Positions 1 to 6,215 of a stretch of DNA of 34,434 nt are shown piece by piece; position 1 is the stretch's first letter, and every line of letters starts with the position of its first letter. A model generated the notes under the pieces. That model was not told the DNA's origin. It searched no databases and saw only the letters and a list, made by a program, of their open reading frames with translations. Both the position numbers and the translations under genes were made by a program. The stretch spans positions 1 to 34,434 of IMG/VR virus record IMGVR_UViG_3300046820_000826; one strand, 5' to 3'. The DNA comes from a virus.

Positions 1-5
1 GTATT

Positions 6-49
6 CATAGGGTTAAGATTAAATTTGTATCACTTTTGTCAGACTTAGC
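6..49 (-). repeat. 44-bp inverted repeat, copy 1: shared leader / candidate attI-like site of array B
   Basis: The reverse complement of 6-49 is identical to 13530-13573, and similarity continues for about 15 more bases into the cassette ends. Read on the minus strand it ends exactly at the ATG of the small gene at the right end of the window (34132-34284), so it is that gene's 5' leader. On its other side it meets the outermost cassette end GTTACCTGC of array B. A TAnnTTTG box (TAAATTTG, 20-27) points on the plus strand into the array, against the cassette ORFs. With an upstream TTG at the joined right end (34275-34277) and an 18-base spacer it could be a promoter, but this is weak. Confidence 0.8.
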
Positions 50-73
50 AATTAGTTACCTGCAAGTGCTACT

Positions 74-123
74 GTGGAGCTTCTATTGAACATTCCGTTA
101 GAAATTTAAAATAAAAGCTCCAC
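74..123 (-). repeat. strong stem-loop inside cassette A5
   Basis: Arms 74-87 and 110-123 pair at 13 of 14 positions (GTGGAGCTT...), and an outer GTGC/GCAC pair lies at 66-69/125-128 beyond unpaired bases. It begins just after the stop codon of the 78-aa gene. It may be a transcription terminator or the attC-like stem of a decayed inner cassette. No clear T-tract follows, which argues against a classical terminator. Confidence 0.55.
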
Positions 124-425
124 CGCACCTGTGTTTACATTCCTCCAGATGATGGCTTGTCTGGAAATTTTTTAATGTTTTGGTCATACCATGAAGTGGT
201 AACAACCCAACCATCTACTAAAGATTTTTGCGCATACTTCATTTCTTCCATCATTAGTTTTTGGCTGATTTCTCCATCAGTTCCAGTGGTTGGCTCTGTG
301 CCTTTCATGTGGCGTTCGTGCCTTCTAATGGCAATTCCAAGCCATTTTTTTGCGTCTGTTGTATTTTCCATTATATTTATTTGTGGGTTTTACGAAGCCC
401 GCCCAAGGCTTTTATTTTAAATTTC
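101..425. repeat. 18-bp inverted repeat bracketing the A5 gene
   Basis: The 18 bases at 101-118 (GAAATTTAAAATAAAAGC) recur inverted at 408-425. They bracket the gene at 135-371. The left copy is preceded by CCGTTA, so GTTAGAAAT at 98-106 looks like a cassette-end box. The right copy has lost the matching AAC. This may be the relic of an older cassette nested in A5. Confidence 0.5.
135..371 (-). CDS. hypothetical cassette protein (78 aa, cassette A5)
   Basis: This is a hydrophilic 78-residue protein with no family I recognise. It has a basic N-terminal helix (KKWLGIAIRRHERHMKG), a middle acidic and methionine-rich stretch, and a tail with WVVTTSWYDQN and PSSGGM. The start is an ATG about 105 bases inside the cassette, so unlike its array neighbours it does not use a start codon in the preceding attC-like loop. 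The stop is followed at once by a strong hairpin (74-123). The antisense frame is open over much of the same stretch but encodes an implausible hydrophobic sequence. It is the cassette nearest the shared 44-bp site. Confidence 0.6.
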   Translation of the reverse strand: MENTTDAKKWLGIAIRRHERHMKGTEPTTGTDGEISQKLMMEEMKYAQKSLVDGWVVTTSWYDQNIKKFPDKPSSGGM

Positions 426-467
426 TTTAGTGTTCCAAATCAACATTCTGCTAAATGAACCGCACCA

Positions 468-564
468 GCAGGTAACAAGGTATTTGCAAAATTGCCCATC
501 AACCTTTGTGCTTAATTTGAAGTATCTGCAAGGGCAACTTCGCAAATACCCCACCGTTAGCGGT
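468..564 (-). repeat. attC-like site between cassettes A4 and A5
   Basis: The outer boxes are GCAGGTAAC (468-476) and GTTAGCGGT (556-564). The inner arms at 479-497 and 532-550 pair at 17 of 19 positions around a 34-base loop. Both mismatches are A-C on the plus strand and G-T wobbles on the minus strand, so the minus strand folds better. The site is 97 bp long, within the usual attC range. Confidence 0.75.
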
Positions 565-568
565 AATA

Positions 569-730
569 TTACCCGACAAAACTGAATCCGCATTTGCAAC
601 ATTTAGTGTAATGGTCATCAATATCTACCAAGTCATCACTTTTGCAAATCGGGCAATACTCACCGCTAACATCGGCTATAAGTAATGGCTGGTCTTGTGG
701 TTCATTTATGTTTTCTACTTCTAAATTCAT
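569..730 (-). CDS. zinc-ribbon cassette protein (cassette A4)
   Basis: The product has 53 residues from the ATG at 728-730; an in-frame GTG at 767-769 would give 66. The C-terminal half carries two CxxC pairs (CPIC and CCKC, about 20 residues apart), a zinc-ribbon pattern often found in small DNA- or RNA-binding proteins. The ATG lies in the loop of the preceding attC-like hairpin. The reading frame crosses the boundary box GTTAGCGGT, which is translated as DVSG, so about 20 N-terminal residues come from the recombination site. The cassette itself (556-670) is only 115 bp. The function is unknown. Confidence 0.6.
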   Translation of the reverse strand: MNLEVENINEPQDQPLLIADVSGEYCPICKSDDLVDIDDHYTKCCKCGFSFVG

Positions 731-796
731 TTTGTGTTTATTTAAAGTGAGTAGTTCTAAATCAGCCACTACTCATAGCCGTTTACCGTTGGCAGC
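662..796 (-). repeat. attC-like site between cassettes A3 and A4
   Basis: The boxes are ACCGCTAAC (662-670) and GTTGGCAGC (788-796). The arms at 673-691 and 763-781 pair at 17 of 19 positions (CGGCTATAAGTAATGGCTG against its near-complement). The mismatches become G-T wobbles on the minus strand. The loop holds the start codon of the zinc-ribbon gene. Confidence 0.77.
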
Positions 797-798
797 AA

Positions 799-969
799 TT
801 ATACAGCCACCCATTTACCGTGTTTAATACCAAAAATGACAGAGTTCAAGCCTTGTTGTTTGCCGATTTCTCGAAGATTAACCGCACGTTCAATGGTTAC
901 ACAATATTTCCAAAACTCTTTGCCATTTTTGTTGAGAATGTTTACCTTAAAATTGTTTACTCGTTCCAT
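799..969 (-). CDS. small hypothetical cassette protein (56 aa, cassette A3)
   Basis: This 56-residue basic protein begins MERVNNFKVNILNKNGKEFW and ends in a short hydrophobic GKWVAV. It sits inside the 206-bp cassette 788-993 with an ATG 16 bases from the cassette's 5' end. The stop codon is just before the closing box GTTGGCAGC. I recognise no family. The one-gene-per-cassette fit and protein-like composition support it as real. A longer overlapping plus-strand frame looks like a shadow. Confidence 0.55.
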   Translation of the reverse strand: MERVNNFKVNILNKNGKEFWKYCVTIERAVNLREIGKQQGLNSVIFGIKHGKWVAV

Positions 970-984
970 AATTATAAAATAAAT

Positions 985-1119
985 GCTGCCAACAAATGCT
1001 ATACAAAAGCGAAGCAGCGTTCCGCAATTGAAAGTTTGTGCATCTATTTATCATTTGTGCAAGGCTGAAAGGGAGTGCATCTTAACCCCTGCCTTCGTAT
1101 AGCGTCAGCCGTTATAAGC
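985..1119 (-). repeat. attC-like site between cassettes A2 and A3
   Basis: The boxes are GCTGCCAAC (985-993) and GTTATAAGC (1111-1119). The arms GCTATACAAAAGC (998-1010) and GCCTTCGTATAGC (1091-1103) pair at 11 of 13 positions. The two mismatches are G-T wobbles on the minus strand. The loop is about 80 bases. Confidence 0.7.
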
Positions 1120-1125
1120 AAGCTG

Positions 1126-1761
1126 CTACATTCCGTTTCCAAACAAGCTGTGTTGCTCATAATCTTTTTTAATTAAAATTTTTCCCACAGCACAATTAAG
1201 AATGTGAAGTCCTAACTCCGAATTAACAGCGTTTCTATCTTCCAAACTTTTATCATGGGCATGTTTCCCAGTTCCTACATATTCTTTCATCATTGTTCCT
1301 ATTTCGTTTTTAGGCATTTCAATTACGGGTATTTTAAAATTGCTCCAAATAAAGTGCCTGCCAATTTTAGTGTATTGTGGTAAAAATGGTTCGTAAAATG
1401 GTATTACATTTTCAACCATCCATAAGCCTTTAAAAAATTGGTTTAAGAATATTATCTCTTGCCACAATTTCATATCTGGGTATGTAGGCACTTTTCTTAT
1501 TGCTTGAGTAAAGTAATTAGTTCGGCTGTGAGTTGGGCAAGGTGGTGAAGTCCAAATGATATTAAACCGCTTGTAATTAAGCAATAAGTATTCGTGTGCA
1601 TCAGCTACAATTACAATATCATTTGGGTATCTTCTTTGATATTCAGCAGCAACTTTAGGATTAATTTCAACGGCTGTAATTTCGTATTCATCACCCCAAA
1701 GTTCTCGGTTTCCACCAATGCCACAATACAAGTTTAATATTTTAATTTTTTCTATTTCCAC
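1126..1761 (-). CDS. small cytosine-C5 DNA methyltransferase (cassette A2)
   Basis: The 211-residue enzyme has the core C5-methyltransferase motifs in order: motif I LNLYCGIGGN near residue 10 (SAM binding), motif IV SPPCPTHSR with the catalytic PC dipeptide near residue 75, and motif VI ENV near residue 118. The C-terminal target-recognition region is much shorter than in full-size Dcm-like enzymes (usually 300-420 residues), so specificity is unclear. The start is a GTG; no ATG precedes motif I. The gene fills cassette 1111-1839 and its stop lies 6 bases before the closing box. Phage methyltransferases usually protect the genome from host restriction. It is unrelated in detail to the second methyltransferase in array A. 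Confidence 0.85.
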   Translation of the reverse strand: MEIEKIKILNLYCGIGGNRELWGDEYEITAVEINPKVAAEYQRRYPNDIVIVADAHEYLLLNYKRFNIIWTSPPCPTHSRTNYFTQAIRKVPTYPDMKLWQEIIFLNQFFKGLWMVENVIPFYEPFLPQYTKIGRHFIWSNFKIPVIEMPKNEIGTMMKEYVGTGKHAHDKSLEDRNAVNSELGLHILNCAVGKILIKKDYEQHSLFGNGM

Positions 1762-1830
1762 GCTTCAAAATTTTTAATTAAAAAAAAGGTTTCGTTTTCA
1801 AATGAGCTTTATCTTTAATAACCGCAGCCA

Positions 1831-1889
1831 GCTTATAACAGCACCTAATAAACAGCAAGCCGATTTATTAGCTACAAAACGTTATGGGC
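1831..1889 (-). repeat. compact 59-bp attC-like site between cassettes A1 and A2
   Basis: The boxes are GCTTATAAC (1831-1839) and GTTATGGGC (1881-1889). The stem is AGC (1840-1842) plus TAATAAA (1846-1852) with TTTATTAGCT (1864-1873), which leaves the three bases ACC (1843-1845) extrahelical. Extrahelical bases on one arm are a hallmark of attC sites. The length matches the classic 59-base element. Confidence 0.75.
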
Positions 1890-2184
1890 AATGGCTCGGA
1901 CAAACCAAACCAGACCATCTAACAAGCCAATACGCAAAGCCGTAAAAACTTGGTTCGTATTTTGGTTTGGTTTCTTTCATGTTTGCATAATGCGTTTCCC
2001 ATTGCTCCATAATAGTATCAAGTAAATCCCGTGCTTCGGGCGTAATGCAACCCAAAGTTATTTGTATTCCATCTTTGCTTCCTGCGTAATTAAATCTGCT
2101 TCCGTGAAAGCCACTGCCCATAACATCGGCTAAAACTTGATTGCCTATATTAGTGTTGTTTTGAACTTCATTACTATTTTCCAT
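1882..2184 (-). CDS. hypothetical cassette protein (100 aa, cassette A1)
   Basis: The protein has 100 residues and no recognised family. The ATG (2182-2184) lies in the loop of the upstream attC-like hairpin. The frame runs through the R' box GTTATGGGC, read as DVMGSG, so the first 20-odd residues (Asn-rich NEVQNNTNIGNQ) belong to the recombination site. The cassette-specific part has a WETHYANMKE helix and ends in a tryptophan- and cysteine-containing tail. The TAA stop lies inside the closing R'' box itself, as in cassette 1 of array A. Confidence 0.6.
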   Translation of the reverse strand: MENSNEVQNNTNIGNQVLADVMGSGFHGSRFNYAGSKDGIQITLGCITPEARDLLDTIMEQWETHYANMKETKPKYEPSFYGFAYWLVRWSGLVCPSHCP

Positions 2185-2254
2185 GTTTATCTTATTTTGA
2201 AAGTTATCTGCATTTTATTCGGCAACTCAGTTTAGCCTAGTACCGTTACAATGC
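2116..2254 (-). repeat. attC-like site at the high-coordinate edge of array B
   Basis: The cassette box is GCCCATAAC (2116-2124). The arms 2128-2145 and 2221-2237 (GGCAACTCAGTTTAGCC) pair well, with one extra A on the left arm. The outer box is GTTACAATGC (2245-2254), whose complement contains the stop codon of the next gene. No partner for this outer box was found further right, so the array appears to end here. Confidence 0.65.
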
Positions 2255-2404
2255 TAATTTTTGAATATACTCAAACACTCCGTTCATATCTCTAAATGTT
2301 TTATGAGTTGTTTTAAGGTCTTTTCTTAGCGTAATGGTAAGTTTATACCTTTCGTCTTTTTTTCGCCCCGCATTTGGTCGTTTTCCGCCTCGTTTGTTTT
2401 GCAT
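2246..2404 (-). CDS. small basic GGKRPNAGRK protein (52 aa)
   Basis: The 52-residue basic protein begins MQNKRGGKRPNAGRKKDERY and continues with a KLTITLRKDLK strand-like segment, as in small phage DNA-binding proteins of ribbon-helix-helix type. The GGxRxxAGRK leader is common in phage-encoded proteins, but the exact role is unknown. The stop codon lies in the outer box of array B, so this gene is where the early operon meets the cassettes. A small palindrome (GTGCG...CGCAC, about 2412-2428) lies just upstream. Confidence 0.6.
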   Translation of the reverse strand: MQNKRGGKRPNAGRKKDERYKLTITLRKDLKTTHKTFRDMNGVFEYIQKLAL

Positions 2405-2447
2405 AAAAAATGTGCGTTACAGTCGCACCCCTGAGTTGGTTGTTATC

Positions 2448-2630
2448 TTATTTGACTTTAATTTCTGCCGTTTCAATATCTAAAAATGAATATAATTTAG
2501 GATTTTTTTTAGCTGAATCTATATGCCTTTGTATATCTCTTTTTGCAGAATCAATAAATGATTTTCCAATATAGGTTTTAAACATTTCTGCTCCATTTTT
2601 ATCGGTTAAATATATGATTGCTGTTTCCAT
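2448..2630 (-). CDS. hypothetical protein (60 aa)
   Basis: This 60-residue protein begins METAIIYLTDKNGAEMFKTY with an alternating strand pattern and then has a charged helix (SAKRDIQRHIDSAKKN). No family is recognised. It is the first gene behind the promoter at 2660-2667, about 30 bases from the -7 box. It forms an operon end with the GGKRPNAGRK gene before array B begins. Confidence 0.6.
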   Translation of the reverse strand: METAIIYLTDKNGAEMFKTYIGKSFIDSAKRDIQRHIDSAKKNPKLYSFLDIETAEIKVK

Positions 2631-2659
2631 AATATTTGTTTTTGTTGTTATTTCTTCTA

Positions 2660-2733
2660 CAAATATACGGCTACTTTTGAATTACGTAAACAAAAATCAA
2701 ATTATTTTTGTAATTTAGAATTAGTCTAAATAA
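2660..2733 (-). promoter_or_regulatory. promoter with distal palindromic operator
   Basis: The minus strand carries TATATTTG (2660-2667) inside AGCCGTATATTTGTA. The same core occurs upstream of the other early promoter at 9545. A degenerate copy of the phage-wide palindrome lies at 2711-2733 (half-sites near TTATTTAGAAT), 43 bases upstream of the box, and overlaps the 3' end of the preceding small gene. The fit to the Bacteroidetes TAnnTTTG consensus is exact; a -33 element is not clear. Confidence 0.6.
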
Positions 2734-2866
2734 AACCCCAAAATATCCAATCGATATACTGCTTTAATTCCTTAGCTTTTTGTGGGTTGGTTAGTAAATA
2801 TTTGTTGTAATCTTTTATTTTTTGGTCTAGTGTGTATGTTATAGTGCGTTTACTTTGTTTAGTCAT
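2726..2866 (-). CDS. hypothetical protein (46 aa)
   Basis: This 46-residue protein begins MTKQSKRTITYTLDQKIKDY and ends IDWIFWGFI. The ATG overlaps the stop of the ninG-like gene by 8 bases, which suggests translational coupling. The C-terminal hydrophobic stretch is too short for a convincing membrane anchor. The function is unknown. Confidence 0.5.
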   Translation of the reverse strand: MTKQSKRTITYTLDQKIKDYNKYLLTNPQKAKELKQYIDWIFWGFI

Positions 2867-3452
2867 TCTTAATCATTTGTAAGTATTTATTCTTAATCTC
2901 TATTAACTCTTCTTTAGTGTACTTATAGTTTCGTTTAACTATACTATCCGCTTCTAGTCCTTCGACAAATTCTTTTCCGTATCGGTTAACTAATCCTATT
3001 CTATACGCTGATAAATTACCCGAAAGATACATATTGCAATATGAATTACATTGTGCGTGGCAATTCCTTTCGTCGAATATTAAACCGCTATAAACGCCCG
3101 CTGGGAAATAATGGCCTCCGCTCCAATCTTTAGGGTTATGATTATTACAACTTATACAAGGTTTGCCACTGTCACGCATTCTAATCCACTTTTGAAACAC
3201 TTTTTTAGCTTCTCCTTCGTAGTCTGACAAAGTTTTAAGTTTCTCTCTTAAATCGCTTTTAAATGCATTATCGCTTTTTTTCTTGTTTTTTATCTTTAGG
3301 CGTTCAAACATAATTTTACCTACTTCATTTGTGGTATACCAATCGTAAAGGCAACTATCACAAATACCGTATTTTCTCTTATAGCTTTCTTTTCCACATC
3401 CGTAGCCTTTAGCTAATCCGTTGCCGTGGCAAGGTTTCTTTTTTAGTTCCAT
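2859..3452 (-). CDS. ninG: NinG / Rap-like recombination nuclease
   Basis: The 197-residue protein matches the lambda NinG (Rap) family, structure-specific endonucleases that cut branched recombination intermediates. Cysteine pairs near the N-terminus (CHGNGLAKGYGCG, CDSC) can bind zinc. The core has the family pattern CISCNN, then GGHYFPAG, then ERNCHAQCNSYCN, with conserved His and Asn of an HNH-like fold. It follows the primase-helicase in the early operon and would act with the Rad52-like annealing protein upstream. Confidence 0.85.
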   Translation of the reverse strand: MELKKKPCHGNGLAKGYGCGKESYKRKYGICDSCLYDWYTTNEVGKIMFERLKIKNKKKSDNAFKSDLREKLKTLSDYEGEAKKVFQKWIRMRDSGKPCISCNNHNPKDWSGGHYFPAGVYSGLIFDERNCHAQCNSYCNMYLSGNLSAYRIGLVNRYGKEFVEGLEADSIVKRNYKYTKEELIEIKNKYLQMIKND

Positions 3453-3454
3453 AG

Positions 3455-3598
3455 TTATTTTTTTAGTCGTTGTCTTATACTTCTAATAGTTCCTAATTTT
3501 ATTTTATCTACATACTCAATCGGTTTGCTATTTATTTTTCTGCACCAATTTTGTATTTTAATTTCATTTACTAAATATTCTGTTATTTTATCGCTCAT
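3455..3598 (-). CDS. hypothetical basic protein (47 aa)
   Basis: This 47-residue lysine-rich protein begins MSDKITEYLVNEIKIQNWCR and ends RQRLKK. It fills the gap between the primase-helicase and ninG genes with 9 and 2 intervening bases, which supports it as an operon member. No known domain. Confidence 0.5.
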   Translation of the reverse strand: MSDKITEYLVNEIKIQNWCRKINSKPIEYVDKIKLGTIRSIRQRLKK

Positions 3599-3607
3599 AA
3601 TTATAAT

Positions 3608-5416
3608 TTAAAAAGGTATAATATCGTTTTGATTATAAGTATTTCCAAAAGCATCCTCAGGCGTTATAATAGGAAATGGTACTAACTCCTGAACAAACTC
3701 TACTTCTTTTTGTTCTTTGCTTTTTAATAAGTTATGCAGTTGTGGATTTTGATGTCTAGGGTAATAACGTCCGCTAGGTTTATGATAATCAAACTCTACC
3801 ATTTCGCCAATAGTACCCTGAAAAGAATATTTAGTTTTTAGGTTTCTAAATGTACTATAACCATCATCCCCAAAGTATCTATAAATACAAAAACCGTCGT
3901 GAGTTTGGTTTCTAAAATCGGCACTACCTGAAACATCGTAAAGAGTTGGCTCATCATATACGCCCGCTTCTTTTTTCATTTTAGTAGGGTGCGCTATCAC
4001 AATTATTAAAACGTTATTTTGTTGTGCAAATTGTGTTAATCGTGAGAGTGTACGACTTATGTTTTCTCTTTCGGTACGGTTACCCGTAAACTCGACTTTA
4101 TTCCACGCATCTATTACAAAAATGTTTATTCCAAAACTAAATATTTGCTCTTTGAACTTTTCAAAAATCCAATCCCAATTCGCATACTCACCGTTTTCAG
4201 GACTTGTAAGGTAAAGTTTTTGGTTTGCCCAATTATGAAACTGCATAACCTCTAATTTACTACACCGCTCTGTTCCGTCAATCTCAAAGAAGTAGTTTTT
4301 GCCTATTACCTTTTGCACAAATGTACTCATATGTAATTCCATAGGTTGGTGTTCAGGACTAAAAAAACTCGCCTTAATATCGTTTTCAAGTAGGTAGTTT
4401 ACAACTAGCCATTCTGTAAAATTTGATTTGCCGTGTGAGGGTATTCCCGTACCTACAACCAAATGCCCAAACATAAGTTTGAAAATATTGTTTAGATTTC
4501 CGAAGTATTCATTTTTCAACTCTATGCAGTTAGGTAAGCCACTATCGTATAAATCGACCATTTTTTCCAATAGGTCTTCGGTTGTGAAACTTCCTGAAAC
4601 TGGGTACTTCTTTTTATTATGTATTGTTTTTTCAAGTACGCCCTCTATTAGGTCGCTATTTGCATCTTTATTGTCAAAAATAATCCTTTCACATCGGTAA
4701 CGCCCTAATCTTTGCGCTATCTTTTCAGCTACTATATTCCCGCTATTATCGTTATCGGTAGCAATATAGAATTTTTTAATATCGGTTAAATACTTTTCAG
4801 AATTAATCCAATAGTTATCATTATCATTTGCACCTGATGGCAAAGAAACTACATTCTTAATTCCTATTTCGTGAAGTGCCAATACATCAAACTCCCCCTC
4901 AACTATGTAGGCTTCATTTTGGCCAATAATAGAATTTATATTATAAAGAATAGGTTTACCATTTTTACTTTGTGTAAATTTCTTATCCCCTGAACGGTAC
5001 TTTTTGTTTACTAAAGTATCCCCCTCAAAGTAATTAAAAACAATATTATTAACCTCTTTTTGTAATTGTGGTTGGTATTGTGTCTCTTCGGTTATATTAA
5101 ACTCTTTAAGAGTGTATTGGTTTATTTTACGGCTTTCACAATATTTAACCAACTTATCCGATATTTTAGTATAGTTTTTCCACGTTTGCTCAGGTAGTGT
5201 ATAATTGTTTTGTACTATCGATTTTTGTACGCTATCACGAAAAAACAAGGCTTCACAACCAATATTGTAACATTTAGCCACTCCTATATCAAACCAAACC
5301 ATTAACGACTTATCCGCTTTATTTCGTCGAGTATCGGTACAAGCTGGGCATTTTAGTTTATGCCGTCCGCTATCTTTGTTCGTTTGGATTAAATCCCAAT
5401 TTTGTATATTACTCAT
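3608..5416 (-). CDS. TOPRIM primase - DnaB-like helicase (T7 gp4-like)
   Basis: The 602-residue replication protein has an N-terminal zinc finger (CPAC at 23-26, Cys49 and Cys54) and a TOPRIM primase domain (IVEGEFDVLALHEIG near 170-185 and ATDNDNSG near 220). The C-terminal RecA-like helicase has a Walker A variant VGTGIPSHGKSNF near 320 and a Walker B-like FVIDAWNKVEF near 430. T7 gp4 has the same primase-helicase order: it unwinds the fork and makes primers. The ATG overlaps the stop of the preceding replication gene by one base. Confidence 0.9.
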   Translation of the reverse strand: MSNIQNWDLIQTNKDSGRHKLKCPACTDTRRNKADKSLMVWFDIGVAKCYNIGCEALFFRDSVQKSIVQNNYTLPEQTWKNYTKISDKLVKYCESRKINQYTLKEFNITEETQYQPQLQKEVNNIVFNYFEGDTLVNKKYRSGDKKFTQSKNGKPILYNINSIIGQNEAYIVEGEFDVLALHEIGIKNVVSLPSGANDNDNYWINSEKYLTDIKKFYIATDNDNSGNIVAEKIAQRLGRYRCERIIFDNKDANSDLIEGVLEKTIHNKKKYPVSGSFTTEDLLEKMVDLYDSGLPNCIELKNEYFGNLNNIFKLMFGHLVVGTGIPSHGKSNFTEWLVVNYLLENDIKASFFSPEHQPMELHMSTFVQKVIGKNYFFEIDGTERCSKLEVMQFHNWANQKLYLTSPENGEYANWDWIFEKFKEQIFSFGINIFVIDAWNKVEFTGNRTERENISRTLSRLTQFAQQNNVLIIVIAHPTKMKKEAGVYDEPTLYDVSGSADFRNQTHDGFCIYRYFGDDGYSTFRNLKTKYSFQGTIGEMVEFDYHKPSGRYYPRHQNPQLHNLLKSKEQKEVEFVQELVPFPIITPEDAFGNTYNQNDIIPF

Positions 5417-6078
5417 TATGCGGGTGAATTGAAAAATGGTTTTACTTTTGTATTTTCTTGCTTATTTAACCAACTTATAAAATGACTTGCAAATTCAGTT
5501 TTATTTTGTTTAATATCAAATTTTAAATCTAAGTCAATAGCAAATGTATTTAGTTTTTCTTTAACCTGAATTAAAGTAAATTTCTTTTGGTTATTCATTG
5601 TAACAGATTCTAACCAACTTTGAGAATCTAATAACTCGGTTAAAAACTCTTTGTTCTTTGTATATTTGTTTATTTGTATATTGGTATCTTGTTTATCTAT
5701 ACTATCAATGCTTTCACTAGTGCTTTCACTTTGCTTTGTCGCGTGGTTTATAAATGCTTTATCAAGTGCTTTATCTACTGCTTTATCAAAATTTGATATA
5801 GCAACTATATTGCTACTGTATTGATTTTTTGATTTTTCTATCAACTCAATCAATCCAAATTCTACTAAATCATTAAGAGTAATAATATAAGTATTGTAGC
5901 TTCTTATCCCTATTGCATCTTTTGCCATTGTAGTAGGTAAACCAAACTTTTTTTTCCAACCCAATCTATTACAATGCTCAACTATAAAAAGATATAGTGC
6001 GCAATGGTTAGGTTTAATTTTTTCAGGGTTTTCAAATGCGTAATCCCAAAACGCTCTTGTTAATTTAAAATAGTCCAT
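5416..6078 (-). CDS. winged-helix replication initiation protein
   Basis: This 220-residue protein has an N-terminal winged-helix region (YFKLTRAFWDYAFENPEKI, then LGWKKKFGLPTTMAKDAIGI) of the kind seen in Bacteroidetes phage replication proteins, and a low-complexity Ser/Asp/Asn linker near 115-145. The C-terminal helical region (WLNKQENTKVKPF) resembles helicase-loader contact domains. Its place directly before the primase-helicase suggests an O-protein or DnaD-like role in origin melting or helicase loading. The start codon lies just after the T-tract of a terminator-like hairpin (6089-6128). Function is inferred from domain type and context. Confidence 0.7.
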   Translation of the reverse strand: MDYFKLTRAFWDYAFENPEKIKPNHCALYLFIVEHCNRLGWKKKFGLPTTMAKDAIGIRSYNTYIITLNDLVEFGLIELIEKSKNQYSSNIVAISNFDKAVDKALDKAFINHATKQSESTSESIDSIDKQDTNIQINKYTKNKEFLTELLDSQSWLESVTMNNQKKFTLIQVKEKLNTFAIDLDLKFDIKQNKTEFASHFISWLNKQENTKVKPFFNSPA

Positions 6079-6082
6079 AAAA

Positions 6083-6128
6083 ATAAAAAACCCCTTACGC
6101 CCCGCTTCTACTCGGTTTGTAAGAGGTT
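6083..6128 (-). terminator. nested-stem terminator upstream of the replication genes
   Basis: On the minus strand the outer stem pairs 6119-6128 with 6089-6098 (AACCTCTTAC with GTAAGGGGTT, one G-T wobble) and is followed by TTTTTTAT. An inner CCG/CGG pair lies at 6102-6104/6113-6115. The U-tract ends only a few bases before the ATG at 6078, so it may also attenuate the primase operon or shape its translation. Confidence 0.65.
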
Positions 6129-6215
6129 GTGGTTATGGTTAACCAATTTCTTAATAGTGGTAGAAGTTCACTAATACAATATTACAAAATGTTATTCAAA
6201 TAAACTAATTTTAAT

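Larger units (their letters stand above)
1..158. repeat. terminal redundancy of the contig (assembly overlap of a circular or permuted genome)
   Basis: Bases 1-158 recur at 34277-34434. Positions 32-158 are identical (127 bp, a size typical of a k-mer overlap when a circular graph is linearised). The first 31 bases differ at positions 18 (A here, G at the right end) and 31 (C here, T at the right end). The unique genome length is therefore about 34,276 bp. I read this as an assembly overlap and not as physical phage termini. The two differences are discussed among the findings. Confidence 0.85.
55..2254 (-). mobile_element. array B: five integron-like gene cassettes (A1-A5)
   Basis: Five consecutive units each have matched 9-bp ends, GTTnnnnnn and its reverse complement, and each unit has its own sequence: 55-476 (GTTACCTGC), 556-670 (GTTAGCGGT), 788-993 (GTTGGCAGC), 1111-1839 (GTTATAAGC) and 1881-2124 (GTTATGGGC). 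Adjacent units are separated by imperfect hairpins of attC type, and a further hairpin lies on the high-coordinate side. In known integrons R' (GTTRRRY) and R'' (RYYYAAC) of one cassette are complementary, which is exactly what is seen; several ends deviate from the RRRY consensus. Each unit holds one minus-strand ORF. No integrase gene accompanies them, so this resembles a CALIN (attC cluster without integrase) carried by a phage. Calling it an integron is inference; the cassette geometry is directly visible. Confidence 0.78.

Noticed and set aside
157-420. Plus-strand frame of 87 aa in cassette A5
   Set aside because: It is antisense to the more protein-like 78-aa gene and encodes an implausible Phe/Ser/Ile-rich sequence.
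820-1068. Plus-strand frame of 82 aa across cassette A3
   Set aside because: It crosses the cassette boundary and the attC-like stem and is antisense to the 56-aa gene that fits the cassette exactly.
55-2254. CRISPR array
   Set aside because: The repeats are hairpins with differing sequences and gene-sized spacing; there are no uniform direct repeats.
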